Source: an uncultured Desulfobacterales bacterium
Lineage (GTDB): Bacteria; Desulfobacterota; Desulfobacteria; Desulfobacterales; SpSt-501
Reading direction: 5' to 3'
DNA length: 64,000 nt
NCBI GenBank assembly: GCA_938048455.1
Contig: CALIUY010000004.1
Location: forward strand, 44,355-108,354
Shown here: piece by piece, positions 63,291 to 64,000 of the stretch
Layout: every line of letters begins with the position of its first letter
Numbering within the stretch: the stretch's first letter is position 1
Translations under genes and position numbers: made by a program
Notes under the pieces: generated by a model
Told to the model about the DNA's origin: nothing
The model's input: the letters and a program-made list of their open reading frames with translations, nothing else
Databases searched by the model: none

Positions 63291-64000
63291 TCAACTCGCA
63301 TGACCGAAATCGGCGGCTGCCGCGACATGCGGCACAAGCCCGGCGTGCACCCAGTGGAGAAGCGTGAGCAGGTCATAGACGGGCCGTCCCGTGGCCTGGC
63401 GCACGGCCGCGGCGTAGGGGGGGAGGTTCGCGCACTCGAAGAGGATGGCGCGGATCTCCGGGTCCGCGGCGCAAAGCTCCCGGCTGCGCTCCACGACCTC
63501 GCGGCGCACCCCTTCGGGGTCGATCCGGCCGGAGCCCGAGAAGATCGCCTCGTGAAAACAGGGCGCATCCTCGAGGCCGCGGATCGTAAGACGGCCGGGG
63601 CTGCCCCCCGCGATGCGGATGTGCTCCTCGCCTAAATTTCCGGCATCGGCCGTGAGCACGCCGATGCGGCCGCGCTTCCCCAGCGCGCGCTCGATCGTCG
63701 GCAACTGCAGCAGGCTCGAGGTGAAGACCGGCACCGGAAGAGCCCGGGCGAGCTCGCGCTGAAAAAGAATCATGAAGCCGCAGGTGGTCCCGAGCGCCTG
63801 CACCCCCCGCCGCACCAGCCTCAGCCCCGCCTCCACGAAAAGCTCCACCAGCCCCGGATCCCGCTGCCGGATCAGCCGTGTAAGCGTCGCCCCGCGCACG
63901 GTCTCGAAGCGCACGGGAAATGGATAGCTCGCGGGGTTTCCGCCGTCGCCGGCGATCCGCCGGATCGCGGCGTCCATCTTCAGGATCCCGATCTTGGCGG
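63291..64000 (-). CDS. Aspartate/glutamate racemase-family protein, start outside the window
   Basis: At least 236 residues are present and the frame stays open to the window edge, reading KIGILK before MDAAIRRI, so the true start lies beyond 64000. The family marks are GNPASYPFPVRFETV near the N-terminus, the first catalytic Cys in GTTCGFMILF and the second in LFECANLPPYA. These proteins include hydantoin/Asp racemases and decarboxylase-like enzymes. The substrate is unknown. Confidence 0.82.
   Translation of the reverse strand, partial: AKIGILKMDAAIRRIAGDGGNPASYPFPVRFETVRGATLTRLIRQRDPGLVELFVEAGLRLVRRGVQALGTTCGFMILFQRELARALPVPVFTSSLLQLPTIERALGKRGRIGVLTADAGNLGEEHIRIAGGSPGRLTIRGLEDAPCFHEAIFSGSGRIDPEGVRREVVERSRELCAADPEIRAILFECANLPPYAAAVRQATGRPVYDLLTLLHWVHAGLVPHVAAAADFGHAS

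Overview
The window is a gene-dense, high-GC (about two thirds G+C by eye) bacterial chromosome segment with roughly 65 protein genes. I see no tRNA, rRNA, CRISPR array, insertion sequence or prophage. The gene content points to an anaerobic, Gram-negative, Deltaproteobacteria/Desulfobacterota-type organism. The markers are a type IV pilus alignment/secretin operon, several lipoproteins with lipoboxes, two sigma-54 activators, a monofunctional Ni-Fe-S CO dehydrogenase, a Na+-translocating Nqr complex, GTP-dependent PEP carboxykinase and a lone ferredoxin-thioredoxin reductase catalytic subunit. This placement is inference from family knowledge; no 16S or marker phylogeny is possible here.

Layout. 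221-3828 (+): serS, thrC and a PilF-type TPR lipoprotein, meeting pilQPONM plus a small XRE regulator on the minus strand (3914-9885). 10375-13217 (+): an NtrB/NtrC-like two-component pair behind a promoter so close that the message may be leaderless. 13242-18047 (-): a seven-gene run ending in YfgM-like and PfkB proteins and beginning with FmdB and a Fur-FeoA fusion. 18164-24621: envelope and unknown proteins, then mobB coupled to a PAS/sigma-54 regulator. 24611-33680: a redox island with CO dehydrogenase and a small companion (-), glutaredoxin plus FTR catalytic subunit (+), and nqrABCDEF (-), where NqrA carries two extra 4Fe-4S motifs. 33951-40962 (+): citrate synthase, epimerase, exonuclease III, flavoprotein, acyltransferase-like protein and the cysE-cysK pair, closed by a strong terminator. 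41142-44937 (+): a Ser/Thr kinase, a large protein with a degenerate GGDEF-like end, and a double-FHA protein. 45112-50899 (+): the conserved rplU-rpmA-obg-proB-proA-nadD-rsfS block. 50976-53307: a convergent pair of peptidoglycan enzymes, YcbK and YcbB. 54137-59348 (-): an ABC importer operon with a permease-ATPase fusion, a metallophosphoesterase and two tiny genes at its end, one encoding a 47-residue twin CX3C protein. 59725-62063 (+): pckG and a DUF2148 ferredoxin-like protein. 62080-64000 (-): a radical SAM/SPASM protein and a racemase-family gene cut by the window end.

The physiological picture is an anaerobe that couples CO/ferredoxin and NADH redox chemistry to sodium pumping (CooS, FTR, Nqr), runs gluconeogenesis through PckG, makes its own Thr, Cys and Pro, and builds type IV pili. 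The items I would look at first are the ABC/phosphoesterase operon with its micro-proteins, the iron-sulfur NqrA, the Fur-FeoA fusion and the kinase/FHA cassette.
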